The notes: generated from the letters alone by a model not told the origin. DNA of 49,888 nucleotides from Winogradskya humida (GCF_016862215.1 NZ_BOMN01000039.1:1-49888), one strand, 5' to 3'; shown: positions 23,929 through 33,059, counted from the first letter of the stretch. A program made the numbers and translations.

Positions 23929-24633
23929 CTAGTTGCTGCCATACTCGCGGAGGCAGAGCACAAAATCGAGGCTGTCCAGCTCAGAGTCGTAGAAGTACCA
24001 CTTCGTATAATTGTCGACCTTGCTGCACTTGTTCTCCGCATCCGCCTCGCCGGTGGTGCGGCCGTCGACCCGTTTGAGCACCTCATACGCGCCGTCGGTG
24101 CAGGTGACGATCTTGAGCTGAGGGCTGTCGTCGGCGTTGCTCTCGTTACGCACGCACTGACCCTTGCCGACGAACCGGGCATCCTTGCTCGTCTGCGGCT
24201 CCGGCACGACGCCGTCATCCTCGGTGCCGCGGGTGGCCGGCGTCGAGGACGGCTCGGCGTCGATGATGCTCCCCGAGTCTCCCCTGGTCACCAGCCAGGC
24301 GGCGGTGCCGAGACCGCCACAGATCAGCAGGCCGAGCACGGCCACGAGCGCGATGATCGGCCCGTTGGTGCGCTTGCGGGGCGGTGGCGCCGGGGAAGGC
24401 TGTTGCCAGACCGGCGGCGGCTGCGGGATGTGCTGCGGCGGCGGGGTGTAGGCCTCGGACGGGGGTGAGCTGTAGGGCTCGGGCGCGGCTGAGACCGGGT
24501 GGCCTCCCCACCCCGGGGCCGGTGGCGGTGCGGCTTCGCCCCAGGGATCGGACGGCTCCGCGTACGGCTCGCCGGACCCCGGCACGCCCCCGGTCGACCA
24601 GCCCTGACCGGAATACGGGCCGTTCTGCGACAT
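23929..24633 (-). CDS. LppU/SCO3897-family membrane-anchored protein
   Basis: A 234-residue protein. A Pro/Ser/Tyr-rich cytoplasmic N-terminus (about 1-95) is followed by one membrane helix (IIALVAVLGLLICGGLGTAA). The extracytoplasmic C-domain carries the LppU-like cysteine pattern KGQCVRN...VTCTDGAYEVLKR...NKCSK...FVLCLREYG. The four cysteines probably form two disulfides. Function unknown. The ATG at 24633 has a perfect GGAGG upstream, so the open frame extending to 24912 is not used. It is divergent from the prepilin peptidase. Confidence 0.85.
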   Translation of the reverse strand: MSQNGPYSGQGWSTGGVPGSGEPYAEPSDPWGEAAPPPAPGWGGHPVSAAPEPYSSPPSEAYTPPPQHIPQPPPVWQQPSPAPPPRKRTNGPIIALVAVLGLLICGGLGTAAWLVTRGDSGSIIDAEPSSTPATRGTEDDGVVPEPQTSKDARFVGKGQCVRNESNADDSPQLKIVTCTDGAYEVLKRVDGRTTGEADAENKCSKVDNYTKWYFYDSELDSLDFVLCLREYGSN

Positions 24634-24774
24634 CGGGAAATCCTCCAGGCGGGTTCGCTGTACGACACCGTAGCGTGCACATGTGACGGTGACCTTGACT
24701 GCGGGCTCGTGCGCCCTCAGGTGTCGGTAACCGGACGCGCACTTTGCCCCTTTCCGGGGATAGCGTCCGTGCTC

Positions 24775-25479
24775 ATGTCCCTCCCGCTGACCCTCGGCCC
24801 GCTGACCCTCGGCGCGGCGCTCTTCGGCGGCGCCGGTGCCGCCTTCCTCCCCCGCGTCGCTCACCGTCTGGCGGTGCCGCGCGGCACCGGACCCCGGACC
24901 ACTTGCGCTCACTGCGACACACCCTTGATGACATGGGTACGCGCCGGAGCTGCCTGTCCGTGCCGCCGTTTCCCCGCGTGCACGATCGGCGCGGGCGCCG
25001 TGGCCACGGGGTTGCTCGGCGCTGCACTCGGTGAGTCGCTGATGCTGCTGGTCCTGCTCCCCGCGACGCTGCTCGGGGTGCTGCTCGCCGCGATCGATGT
25101 GAGCTGTCTACGGCTGCCGAACGCGCTCGTGGCTGCCTTCGCGGTCGTTTCCGCAGGTCCGCTCGTTGTTTTCGGGGATTCGGCGCGGGTTCTGGGGGCC
25201 TTTGGAGCGGCATTTGCGTGCTTTGTCGCGTACGGTGCGATCTCGATCCTGCCTGGGAACGGCCTGGGTCTGGGCGACGTGAAGCTCGCCACCGTCCTGG
25301 CCTTCGTCCTGGGTTTTGCGGGCCGGCCCGCGCTGATCCTGGGCCTGCTCCTGCCGCACCTGATCAACGGGGCTGTCGTGCTGGTGCTGCTCAGCCTGCG
25401 GCGGGTGAGCCGCCGGACCGCGCTTCCGTTCGGTCCGGCGCTGCTCAGCGGCGCGTTGTTTGCTCTCGTCTCGACTTAA
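24775..25479 (+). CDS. A24-family prepilin peptidase
   Basis: A 234-residue integral membrane aspartic peptidase that cleaves and may methylate type IV or Flp prepilins. It has the catalytic aspartate motif AIDVSCLRLPN and GLGDVKLATVLAF (the GxGDxKL signature), plus the N-terminal cysteine pairs TCAHC and CPCRRFPAC of full-length enzymes. ATG at 24775 is used; GTG at 24769 fits a GGGGA site slightly better and would add two residues. No pilus genes are in the window. The stop shares TTAA with the stop of the convergent helicase gene. Confidence 0.9.
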   Translation: MSLPLTLGPLTLGAALFGGAGAAFLPRVAHRLAVPRGTGPRTTCAHCDTPLMTWVRAGAACPCRRFPACTIGAGAVATGLLGAALGESLMLLVLLPATLLGVLLAAIDVSCLRLPNALVAAFAVVSAGPLVVFGDSARVLGAFGAAFACFVAYGAISILPGNGLGLGDVKLATVLAFVLGFAGRPALILGLLLPHLINGAVVLVLLSLRRVSRRTALPFGPALLSGALFALVST

Positions 25480-28400
25480 AGCAGTCTGAGCTGACGGTCC
25501 TTCGGGCGTGCGGGCACGGCATCGCCGATCCGCTCGAACAGGCCCGGGTCGATCGCGTCGAGGAACGGGCTCGGTGACTGCTCCCGCTCGCTGCCGTGCC
25601 GGAACCGGCGGGCTGCGTGCGTGACGTAGAGCCGATCCTGGGCGCGGGTGAGCCCGACGAAGAACAGCCTGCGCTCCTCGGCGATCTCGTCATCCGTCGG
25701 CTTGCCACCCGGCCAGCGCAACGGCAGCAGACCGTCCTCGCAGCCGATCAGGAAGACGATCGGGAACTCGAGGCCCTTGGCCGCGTGCAGCGTGAGCAGG
25801 TTGACCGCCTCGGCGCGCGGGTCCAGGGCATCCACCTCGGCGCCCGTCGCGATCTCCTGCAGGAAGTCGGTCAGGTCGTCACCGGTCCGCCGGGCCAGCG
25901 GCATAAGCAGGTCAGCGGCCGTCCAGACGTCCTCCGGCGCCAACTGCTCGGCATCGAGCGTGGGGGCCGCATAACGCTGGGCGAGCACCTGCGCGGCCTG
26001 CTTGACCCGCGCGGCGAGCGTTCCACTCCCGGCATTTCGCAGCTCCTGGGCGATCACCTGCACACCCGGCCGGTCCCGCAGGCGGTTGTGCGACCGCTTC
26101 TGCACGGGTACGCCGGCCCGCGACAACGCGTCCACCACGGCTTGCGACTGCGCGTCGGTGCGATACAGCACTGCGATGTCCGAGAACGACAACGTGCCCG
26201 GTGCCACCGCGCGCGAGTCGATCCGGCCGGTGTCGAGCGAGCGGTGCGACAGGCCGCCGACCAGCTCATCCACCGTACGCAGGACGAAGTCGGCCTCGTC
26301 CGCGGTGCTGCCCGCGAAATAGCGCCCCACCAGCGGCGACTCCGGGTTGACCCGGGCGGGATCCAGGCGCCGGCCGCTCACCAGCGACGTCGGCGCGATC
26401 GCCTGCACGGCGGCGGCAAGGATCGGCGCCGACGACCGGTAGTTACGGGTCAGCCGGACCAGCCGCGCATCCGCGAAGTCCTGGTTGAAGCGCAGGAAGT
26501 AACCCACGTCCGCGCCGCGGAACGAGTAGATCGCCTGGTCAGGGTCGCCGATCGCGCACAGGTTGCCGTCCGCGGGGCTGAGCAGGCGCAACAGCTCGTA
26601 CTGGGTGTCGTCGACATCCTGGTACTCGTCGACGAAGATCCACTGCCACTGCCTGCGGTACCTGTCGACCAGGGCCGGCTCGTCCCGCAACAGCGCCACG
26701 GGCATCGTGAGCAGGTCGTCCAGGTCGACGAGATCCTGCTGGCGGAGCAGCTTGATGTAGGCGGCGTCGTCATCACCGGCCTGCTCGCGCGCGGCGGTCC
26801 GCTCGGTGTCGTCGGCGATCCGCCACCCCGCACCCAGCCCGGCGGCCTTCGCGTTCTCCTTGAGGATGGTCAGGCCGATCGAGTGGAACGTGCCGACCGT
26901 GAGGTCCTGCGCGCCATCACCCATCAGCGCGTCCAGCCGGGCCCGCATCTCCTCGGCGGCGCGCCGGGTGAACGTGATGGCCAGGCAGCGGTGCGGGAAG
27001 ACATTCATCTCAGCACACAGGTACGCGATGCGGTGCGTCAGCGTCCGCGTCTTGCCCGTGCCCGGACCCGCGACGATGAGCAGCGGGCCGCCCGGCGCGG
27101 AAGCGGCCACCCGCTGCATCGCGTCGAGCCGGTCGAGCAGGCCGGTGCCGACCTCCTCCATCCCGGTCAGCGTCGGCTCGAACGGCTCATGCGGCGACGC
27201 GGGCTGCTGGATCGGCGGCGCCTTCTTGACGGGCTCCTTGACCTTCGGCTTCGCCGGGATCTTCTTCGGCACCGAGGCGCGCCCGATCGCGGGCTCCGCC
27301 TTGCGCTGCTGCGGGACGGGAACCATGTCGAACAGTGTCTCGGACTGCGGCTCGTTCTTCCTGAGCTCCCCGGGCTCGAACAGCGTGATCACGCCGTACT
27401 CGCCGTCGTAGCCCGGCACCCGCCGTACGTCACCGCGTCGCAGCCGGGTGATCGCTTCCTGCAGCTCCTCGCCGCCGTGCTGCCCGATGTCGTCGAGCGG
27501 CACCTTGCGCAGGATGTCCAGCTCCGGCCCGAGCTTCGCGACCACGCTGGTGAGCTGGCCGTCCACGGTCTTCGACTTCGGGCCGACGCCGTTGATCTCA
27601 CCGATGATCTCGGCGAGCTGGATCAGGTGCTCGACGCTCTGTCCGGTCTTTTCCCCCGGCGCGCGATCTGCCAGGTCCTCGACGCGGCTGAGCACACCGA
27701 CGGTGAGGGGCTTGCCGCACTCGGGGCAACGACCACCGGCTGCTCGTGTTGTGGCCGGCTCCCAGCTGACGTTGCACACCCGGTGCCCGTCAGCGTGGTA
27801 CTTGCCTTCCTCGGGGAAGAACTCCAGCGTGCCCGCGAGGCCCTTGCCGTCCTTGATCGCGAAGTAGTCGGGCGTACCCGTGAAGAGCGTCGCCTCCCGG
27901 GCCAGCGCCGCCGGTGAATGCGCGTCGGAATTCGACACCAGGCGGTAGCGGTCGAGGCTCGACACCCGCCAGTTCATCTCCGGGTCGGAGGAGAGGCCGG
28001 TCTCGACCGCCGTGATGTGGTCGGCGAGGTCGGCGTAGCAGTCGGCGATCGCGTCAAAACCCGACTTCGAACCCAGCGCGGAGAACCACGGGGTCCAGAT
28101 GTGCGCCGGCACCAGGTAGCCGTCCGGGCTGGCCTCCAGCACGATCTCCAGGAGATCGCGCGAGTCCAGGCCCAGGATGGGCCGCCCGTCAGCGGTGAGA
28201 TTCCCGATCCGGCCCAGCGCCGTGTTGAACCGGGCAGCGGCCTCAAAATCGGGCATATAGATCAGATGATGGACCTTACGCGTACGGTCGTCACGCTTGT
28301 AGATCGTCGAGATCTCCACGCTCAGCATGAACCGAGCCGCGTCAGCCGCCTGCAACGATCCTGGCAGGCGTTTCGTGACATCGGCCTCGGCGTCCGCGCC

Positions 28401-28694
28401 CAGCCGGAACAGACCGGCCTCGTTCGCGGGCCGGAGGCTTTCGCGCAGGTGATCGAACCAGGCGGGATGGGTGAAGTCGCCGGTTCCGAGCACCGAGATG
28501 CCCTTACGCCGGGCCCACCAGGCCAGGTTGGGGAGGGTGAGGTCACGGCTGCAGGCACGCGAATACCGGGAGTGGATGTGCAGATCCGCGACGTACGTGT
28601 CCGCGGCAACCGAGGACCCTGCGCTGTCCGAGGGCACGCTGCATCCTGTCACGGGCGCGCCGGGCGCCTGAAGCCGCCACGCTCGAAGTGACAT
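25476..28694 (-). CDS. EndoQ-like PHP nuclease fused to a UvrD/PcrA helicase
   Basis: A 1,072-residue fusion. Residues about 33-400 match endonuclease Q: a PHP metal site (ADLHIHSRYSRACS), GTGDFTHP, AHIWTPWFSALGSKSGFD, SNSDAHS and a zinc site with CPECGKPLTVGVLSRVEDL. EndoQ cuts 5' of deaminated bases (hypoxanthine, uracil) in archaea and some bacteria. Residues about 520-1060 are a superfamily 1A helicase: VAGPGTGKTRT (Walker A, about 541), FVDEYQDVDDTQ, GDPDQAIYSFRGAD, LTRNYRSS and LLTLHAAKGLEFPIVFL. The join suggests nick-and-unwind repair of deaminated DNA. The start is uncertain: ATG 28694, or GTG 28637, which has AGGA at ideal spacing. Confidence 0.92.
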   Translation of the reverse strand: MSLRAWRLQAPGAPVTGCSVPSDSAGSSVAADTYVADLHIHSRYSRACSRDLTLPNLAWWARRKGISVLGTGDFTHPAWFDHLRESLRPANEAGLFRLGADAEADVTKRLPGSLQAADAARFMLSVEISTIYKRDDRTRKVHHLIYMPDFEAAARFNTALGRIGNLTADGRPILGLDSRDLLEIVLEASPDGYLVPAHIWTPWFSALGSKSGFDAIADCYADLADHITAVETGLSSDPEMNWRVSSLDRYRLVSNSDAHSPAALAREATLFTGTPDYFAIKDGKGLAGTLEFFPEEGKYHADGHRVCNVSWEPATTRAAGGRCPECGKPLTVGVLSRVEDLADRAPGEKTGQSVEHLIQLAEIIGEINGVGPKSKTVDGQLTSVVAKLGPELDILRKVPLDDIGQHGGEELQEAITRLRRGDVRRVPGYDGEYGVITLFEPGELRKNEPQSETLFDMVPVPQQRKAEPAIGRASVPKKIPAKPKVKEPVKKAPPIQQPASPHEPFEPTLTGMEEVGTGLLDRLDAMQRVAASAPGGPLLIVAGPGTGKTRTLTHRIAYLCAEMNVFPHRCLAITFTRRAAEEMRARLDALMGDGAQDLTVGTFHSIGLTILKENAKAAGLGAGWRIADDTERTAAREQAGDDDAAYIKLLRQQDLVDLDDLLTMPVALLRDEPALVDRYRRQWQWIFVDEYQDVDDTQYELLRLLSPADGNLCAIGDPDQAIYSFRGADVGYFLRFNQDFADARLVRLTRNYRSSAPILAAAVQAIAPTSLVSGRRLDPARVNPESPLVGRYFAGSTADEADFVLRTVDELVGGLSHRSLDTGRIDSRAVAPGTLSFSDIAVLYRTDAQSQAVVDALSRAGVPVQKRSHNRLRDRPGVQVIAQELRNAGSGTLAARVKQAAQVLAQRYAAPTLDAEQLAPEDVWTAADLLMPLARRTGDDLTDFLQEIATGAEVDALDPRAEAVNLLTLHAAKGLEFPIVFLIGCEDGLLPLRWPGGKPTDDEIAEERRLFFVGLTRAQDRLYVTHAARRFRHGSEREQSPSPFLDAIDPGLFERIGDAVPARPKDRQLRLL

Positions 28695-28802
28695 AACCGA
28701 TCCACGATTGAATCCTGCGGAGATCCCCGCCGTGGCTCAACCCAATACTCAAGATTCACTCGGGCGCGCCACGTTTCCGCTGTTCCAGCCCGGGCCCTGT
28801 CG

Positions 28803-28890
28803 CCTGTTCCTGCCGGGTCACTTCTACTTCCCGCCGGGTCACTTCTTCTTTTTGCCGGGTCACTTCTTGTTTTTGCCGGGGTCACTTCGT
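28803..28890. repeat. 21-bp tandem repeats carrying reiterated stop codons
   Basis: Four units of 21-22 bp with the core GCCGGGTCACTTC. Read on the minus strand each contains GAAGTGACCCGGC, and the rightmost copy supplies the actual TGA stop (28882-28884) of the metallophosphoesterase. The remaining copies follow that stop, so the gene's 3' end has been reiterated. Confidence 0.7.
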
Positions 28891-30450
28891 CCGCAACTCG
28901 ATGACTGTCACCTGCGGAGGCGCACCCACCCGGACCGGCGGCCCCCAGAACCCGGCCCCGTTGGTCACGTAGACCGGCACTCCGTCAACCTCCCCGAACC
29001 CGCTCACCACAGGCTGCTGAAGCTTGACCAGCAGGTTGAACGGAGCCATCTGCCCGCCGTGCGTATGCCCGGAAACCTGCAGATCGACCCCGTACGGTGC
29101 GGCTTCCCGCGCAGCGATCGGCTGATGAGCCATCAGAACAACAGGCCGGCTGAGATCCCGATCACCAAGCGCCCGCGCAAAATCAGGACCATCCCCGACC
29201 TCCGCCCCACCAAGATCGTTCACCCCCGCCAAATCCAGCCCCTCCAACTCCACCCGCTCATTCCGCAGCGGCCGAACCCCCAACCGCCCCACCTCATCAA
29301 CCCACTCCCGGTACCCCGAGTAGTACTCATGGTTCCCGGTCACGAAGTAAGCCCCCCGCCGCGACCGAATCCCCGCCAACGGAGCAGCAACATCACCCAG
29401 CTCAGCGACGCTCCCATCAACCAGGTCCCCCACCACGCAGACAATGTCCGCGTCGACCGAGTTGATGACCTCCACGATCCGCTGCGTATGCCCGATCCCC
29501 GTCAACGGCCCCAGATGAATATCCGAAACCACAGCCAGCCGAGTCCCATCCATCCCCCGCCCCAACTTGGCCAACGGCATAACCACCCGATCAACCCGAG
29601 GCCTACCCAGCGCGGTCCGCACCCCGTACCCGGTCACCCCAGCAGCAGTAAGCCCCGCAAAAATCGCCACCCCCCGAGCAAGCACCAACCGCCGCTCAAC
29701 CCCACCCCGCTGCCCATCCCCCTCAACCAGCGACCCATCCGCACCATTCGGCTTTCCAGCCTCGTTCAGGCTGTCCGCGCTGGTGGGCCTTTCCGCGTCG
29801 GCCGGTCCTGCGACGTTGGTCGAGCTTTCCGTGTCGGCTGGGCCTGCGACGTCGGTCGGGCTTTCCGCGCCGGCCTTGCTTTCCGCGCCGGCCTTGCTTG
29901 GGGCGCCGGCCTTGCTTGGGGCGCCGGCCTTGCTTGGGGCGCCGGCCTTGCTTGCGCTGCCGGTCGGACCTGCGGTGCTGCTCAGGGTTTCTGTGCCGGT
30001 CGGGTTCTCCGCGCTGTTCGGGTCTCCGGCGCGGCGGATCGTGGCGACCTCAGCGCCCGACCCGTCCGCGGTTTCGTTCTTGCTACCGACCCGTGGGCGG
30101 CCAGCCTCTTCCCCCGTCAGGCGCACAGCGGTCTTCGCGCGCGAGCCCTCGCGTCGCCGAAGCCAAAGTGAGGCTACGAGGCGCGGAATCTCCAGCGCGG
30201 CCAGCGTCACCAGCAGATAGAACATGAGCGCGATCCACAGGTAGCCGGGCCACGCCAGCCACTTCACGTGACCGCTGCGGACCCCAACCAGCGTCGCGGG
30301 CGCCAGGAACGCAAGCGCAACCGCGACGACGCCACCGATCCTCCGCGCGCGCCCCTTGCGAAGCGGGTCGCGAACCAGCCGCTTCCAGAGGTAAAGGTGG
30401 ATCAGGCCGACAACAACGATGATCAGCCCGACGAACCCGATCAAGCTCAA
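28882..30450 (-). CDS. membrane metallophosphoesterase with Ser/Ala/Gly-rich linker
   Basis: A 522-residue protein. The N-terminus has four hydrophobic segments (about 1-30, 38-60, 65-95, and one near 260-280 before the catalytic domain). Between them is a low-complexity linker with SKAGAP repeats (about 165-200). The calcineurin-like catalytic domain has SDIHLG, GDLVDG, GNHEYY, MAHQP and SGHTHGGQ, the complete set of metal ligands, and faces outside if the last helix is counted as membrane-spanning. Substrate unknown. TTG at 30450 overlaps the moaD stop (TTGA), which implies coupling; this rare start is chosen for that reason. Confidence 0.85.
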   Translation of the reverse strand: MSLIGFVGLIIVVVGLIHLYLWKRLVRDPLRKGRARRIGGVVAVALAFLAPATLVGVRSGHVKWLAWPGYLWIALMFYLLVTLAALEIPRLVASLWLRRREGSRAKTAVRLTGEEAGRPRVGSKNETADGSGAEVATIRRAGDPNSAENPTGTETLSSTAGPTGSASKAGAPSKAGAPSKAGAPSKAGAESKAGAESPTDVAGPADTESSTNVAGPADAERPTSADSLNEAGKPNGADGSLVEGDGQRGGVERRLVLARGVAIFAGLTAAGVTGYGVRTALGRPRVDRVVMPLAKLGRGMDGTRLAVVSDIHLGPLTGIGHTQRIVEVINSVDADIVCVVGDLVDGSVAELGDVAAPLAGIRSRRGAYFVTGNHEYYSGYREWVDEVGRLGVRPLRNERVELEGLDLAGVNDLGGAEVGDGPDFARALGDRDLSRPVVLMAHQPIAAREAAPYGVDLQVSGHTHGGQMAPFNLLVKLQQPVVSGFGEVDGVPVYVTNGAGFWGPPVRVGAPPQVTVIELRTK

Positions 30451-30689
30451 CCCCCAGCGAATGGCGGCAGGACGTCAACCGTCACGCCGGCGGGTAGCTC
30501 CGCCGACCGATCATGGCAGGCAAGTCCGTCAACCAGGAAACTGGCAGCCTTGAGCACAACGGCAAGACCCTCACCATGGCGTTGCGTGAGCTCAGCGGTC
30601 AGCTCATCCAGCGACCCAGCCGAGATCAATTCCTCCCGTACGCCGCCGGCAGCCGCCCGGGCACCCGCGAAGTACCGCACCTGCACCAC
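30447..30689 (-). CDS. moaD: molybdopterin synthase sulfur carrier subunit MoaD
   Basis: A ubiquitin-fold sulfur carrier of about 80 residues. It begins VQVRYFAGARAAAG and ends PPFAGG, the C-terminal Gly-Gly that is thiocarboxylated and inserted into MoaE. GTG at 30689 or 30686 follows GAGG; both lie 5-8 nt after the moaA stop. The gene is too short to show well by length alone, but motif and context agree. Its stop overlaps the TTG of the metallophosphoesterase. Confidence 0.9.
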   Translation of the reverse strand: MVQVRYFAGARAAAGGVREELISAGSLDELTAELTQRHGEGLAVVLKAASFLVDGLACHDRSAELPAGVTVDVLPPFAGG

Positions 30690-30694
30690 GCCCC

Positions 30695-31753
30695 TCAGCC
30701 CCCGATCGCCGACATGGGCCGGTCGGGCTGGAGGAATGAAGGATCGTCGATGCCGTGGCCCGCCTTCTTGCCCCACATCGCAATCCGCCAGGCCTCGGCG
30801 ATCTCCTCATCGGAACCACCGCCCCGAATCAGCCCGCGAAGATCAGTCTCCCCCGTAGCGAACAAGCAGTTACGCACCTGCCCGTCAGCAGTCAACCGGG
30901 TCCGGTCGCAGTCACCGCAGAACGGCCTGGTCACACTCCCGATGACCCCGACCCGGGCAGGATTCCCCGCCGCATCCCGATAGCCCGGAACCAGCCACGT
31001 CTCGGCGGGCGCTGTTCCACGTGAAACGGAGTCAGGTATTAGCCCAAAGGGGGACAAAGAATCCAGAATCGCCTCGGCGGTCACCATCTCGTGCCGATCC
31101 CACTGATGTTGGGCGTCAAGCGGCATCTGCTCAATGAACCGCAGCTCATACCCATGGTCGAGCGCGAACTGCAACAGCGCGGGAGCCTCACCGTCGTTGA
31201 TCCCCCGCATAAGAACGGTATTGATCTTCACCGGTGTCAATCCGGCAGCCGCAGCCCCCGCCAAGCCCTTGAGCACGTCAGCATGCCGATCGCGATGAGT
31301 GAGCTCCTTGAACCGCGCCGGCAAAAGCGTATCGAGCGAAACGTTCACCCGGTCCAACCCGGCATCCCGCAGCGCCGAAGCCATCCGCTCAAGCCCGATG
31401 CCGTTCGTAGTGATCGACATCTTCGGCCGAGGCTCCAACCGAGCAACCCCAGCCAGAATCCCCACGAGTCCCCGCCGAATAAGCGGCTCCCCACCCGTGA
31501 ACCGCACCCCGGTGATCCCCAGCTGCTCAACCGCAACCCGGACCAACCGTCCCACCTCGTCATCACTGAGCTGCTGCTCCCGAGGCATCCAAGCAAGCCC
31601 CTCTTCAGGCATGCAGTAGTTGCATCGAAGATTGCACCGATCGGTCAACGACACCCGCAAATCGGTAGCCACCCGCCCGAACTGGTCAGCAAGCAACCCA
31701 CTCCCACGAACAGAAACCCGCGGCAGCACAACAGGCAGGCCAACCTCAGTCAC
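30695..31753 (-). CDS. moaA: GTP 3',8-cyclase MoaA
   Basis: A radical-SAM enzyme that, with MoaC, turns GTP into cyclic pyranopterin monophosphate. It has the SAM cluster motif CNLRCNYC near the N-terminus, RFTGGEPL, and the second cluster CGDCDRTRLT...C in the C-terminal third. It ends with the functional GG dipeptide (SAIGG). The length of about 352 residues is normal. GTG at 31753 is preferred to the TTG one codon upstream; an AGG lies about 10 nt before. It heads the moaA-moaD-phosphoesterase unit, separated from moaC/moaE by 10 kb. Confidence 0.96.
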   Translation of the reverse strand: MTEVGLPVVLPRVSVRGSGLLADQFGRVATDLRVSLTDRCNLRCNYCMPEEGLAWMPREQQLSDDEVGRLVRVAVEQLGITGVRFTGGEPLIRRGLVGILAGVARLEPRPKMSITTNGIGLERMASALRDAGLDRVNVSLDTLLPARFKELTHRDRHADVLKGLAGAAAAGLTPVKINTVLMRGINDGEAPALLQFALDHGYELRFIEQMPLDAQHQWDRHEMVTAEAILDSLSPFGLIPDSVSRGTAPAETWLVPGYRDAAGNPARVGVIGSVTRPFCGDCDRTRLTADGQVRNCLFATGETDLRGLIRGGGSDEEIAEAWRIAMWGKKAGHGIDDPSFLQPDRPMSAIGG

Positions 31754-31756
31754 CAA

Positions 31757-32121
31757 CCGAACCTAGCGCTATCTCGAACAAACCGCCGTTACGCAAACCA
31801 CTGCACCGCCCCCAGCACCCCCACCGACCCACAAACCCCCCGATCCCCACGCCGCCCCAGCCCCAAACACCCCAGCCCCCACGCCCGACCCGTCCTGCAC
31901 GCCCCGTGCCTGCACCCCCACCCGTGCCGCAGGCCCCGGTGCCTGCACGCCCCACCCGTGCCGCAGGCCCCGTGCCTGCACGCCCCACCCGTGCCGCAGG
32001 CCCCGTGCCTGCACGCCCCACCCGTACCGCACGCTCCCGCGGTCAGCGCCCTTCCCGTTCCCCGCCCTTCGCGCACCCTGTGCCGCCCGCACCCTGTGCC
32101 GCCCGCACCCTGTGCCGCACC
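31757..32121. other. 365-bp cytosine-rich intergenic region with repeats
   Basis: The plus strand is extremely C-rich and A-poor. The right part is a tandem array of a 33-bp unit (ACCCGTGCCGCAGGCCCCGT then GCCTGCACGCCCC), about 31919-32030, then three copies of a 16-bp CACCCTGTGCCGCCCG unit (about 32077-32115). The moaA promoter should lie near 31760-31800 (TTTGTTCGAGATAGCGCT on the minus strand). I see no gene. Confidence 0.55.
31905..32030. repeat. 33-bp tandem repeat
   Basis: Three full copies and a partial copy of a 33-bp unit consisting of CCCGTGCCGCAGGCCCCG and TGCCTGCACGCCCCA. Copies differ at only one or two positions. The array is intergenic, upstream of moaA and downstream of the fructosamine-kinase-like gene. 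Confidence 0.75.
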
Positions 32122-33003
32122 TCAAACGCGGAGGACCGCATTCGCCGCCGCCCGAACCGACCCGCGATAGGAATCTCCGAAGGCGGCCGTGTGCACCAAC
32201 AACAGATGCAGCTGATGCAGGGGCACCCGCGCCCGCCAGCCATCACTCAGCGGCCACGCCTCCTCGTACCCGGAAAGGATCTCCGGTAGGAAGGGCGCAC
32301 CGCCGAAGAGCGCCAACTGGGCCAAGTCCGTCTCCCGGTGTCCTCCGTGAGCCGCCGGGTCGATGAGCCATGCACGGTTGCCGGCGCCCCACAGCACGTT
32401 CCCCGGCCACAGGTCGCCATGGATTCGCGCGGCGGGTTCGTCCCCGCCGTACGAGTCGATCCGGGTGAGGATGCGCTCGACGACGGCGACGTCCTCCGCC
32501 TGCAACGCCCCGCGGTCTGCCGAAATCTTTAGGTACGGCAGGAGGCGTCGATGCGCGAACCACTGCGCCCACGGTTCCGAGGAGGGTGTGTTGTCCTGGT
32601 GCAGTGGCCCGATGAAGCCCGCCCACGGTGCCCCGAAGCTCTGCGCCCCCGCTCGGTGGACGGCAGCGAGCTCCCCGCCGAACCGCCGGGCCGCCTCCGC
32701 GGAGGGCTGACCCGGGTTGATCCATTCCAGCGCGAGCATCTCGTCCAGCGCGGTGAATACCTCGGGAACGGGGGCGGTGCCGGCATCGCGTAGCCAATTC
32801 AGGCCAGCGGCTTCGGTGGTGAAGAAATGCTCGGGCGGGGTCCCCGACGGCCATGTCTTCGCGAAGATCGATGACCCGTCGTCCAAGGTCAGACGGGATG
32901 CCTTGCATACGTCACCGCCTCCCACAGGCGTTTCTCGAATCCGCTGGTGGGTGAGAAATGTCGGGAGATGCTGGGGATGCGCGCGCAGATATGCCAGATC
33001 CAC
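32122..33003 (-). CDS. fructosamine kinase-family protein
   Basis: A 293-residue aminoglycoside-phosphotransferase-fold kinase of the fructosamine/ketosamine-3-kinase family, which phosphorylates sugar adducts on protein amines and so starts deglycation. It has IFAKTWP (ATP lysine), EAAGLNWLRDAG, LALEWI, the catalytic loop IHGDLWPGNVLW and the metal motif LIDPAAHGGHRETDLA. All key residues are intact. ATG at 33003 is used. It is divergent from the GNAT gene. Confidence 0.92.
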   Translation of the reverse strand: MDLAYLRAHPQHLPTFLTHQRIRETPVGGGDVCKASRLTLDDGSSIFAKTWPSGTPPEHFFTTEAAGLNWLRDAGTAPVPEVFTALDEMLALEWINPGQPSAEAARRFGGELAAVHRAGAQSFGAPWAGFIGPLHQDNTPSSEPWAQWFAHRRLLPYLKISADRGALQAEDVAVVERILTRIDSYGGDEPAARIHGDLWPGNVLWGAGNRAWLIDPAAHGGHRETDLAQLALFGGAPFLPEILSGYEEAWPLSDGWRARVPLHQLHLLLVHTAAFGDSYRGSVRAAANAVLRV

Positions 33004-33059
33004 CGGCTTATCTTCCGCTTCGGGTTACGGCGTGCCCAATTCGGAGTCAAAATGTCGGC

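Noticed and set aside
22518..24077. 519-codon plus-strand frame
   Set aside because: Antisense shadow of the AAA ATPase and the end of LppU.
25596..27917. 773-codon plus-strand frame opposite the EndoQ-UvrD gene
   Set aside because: Antisense shadow of a strongly conserved helicase; no motifs and R/D/V-rich composition.
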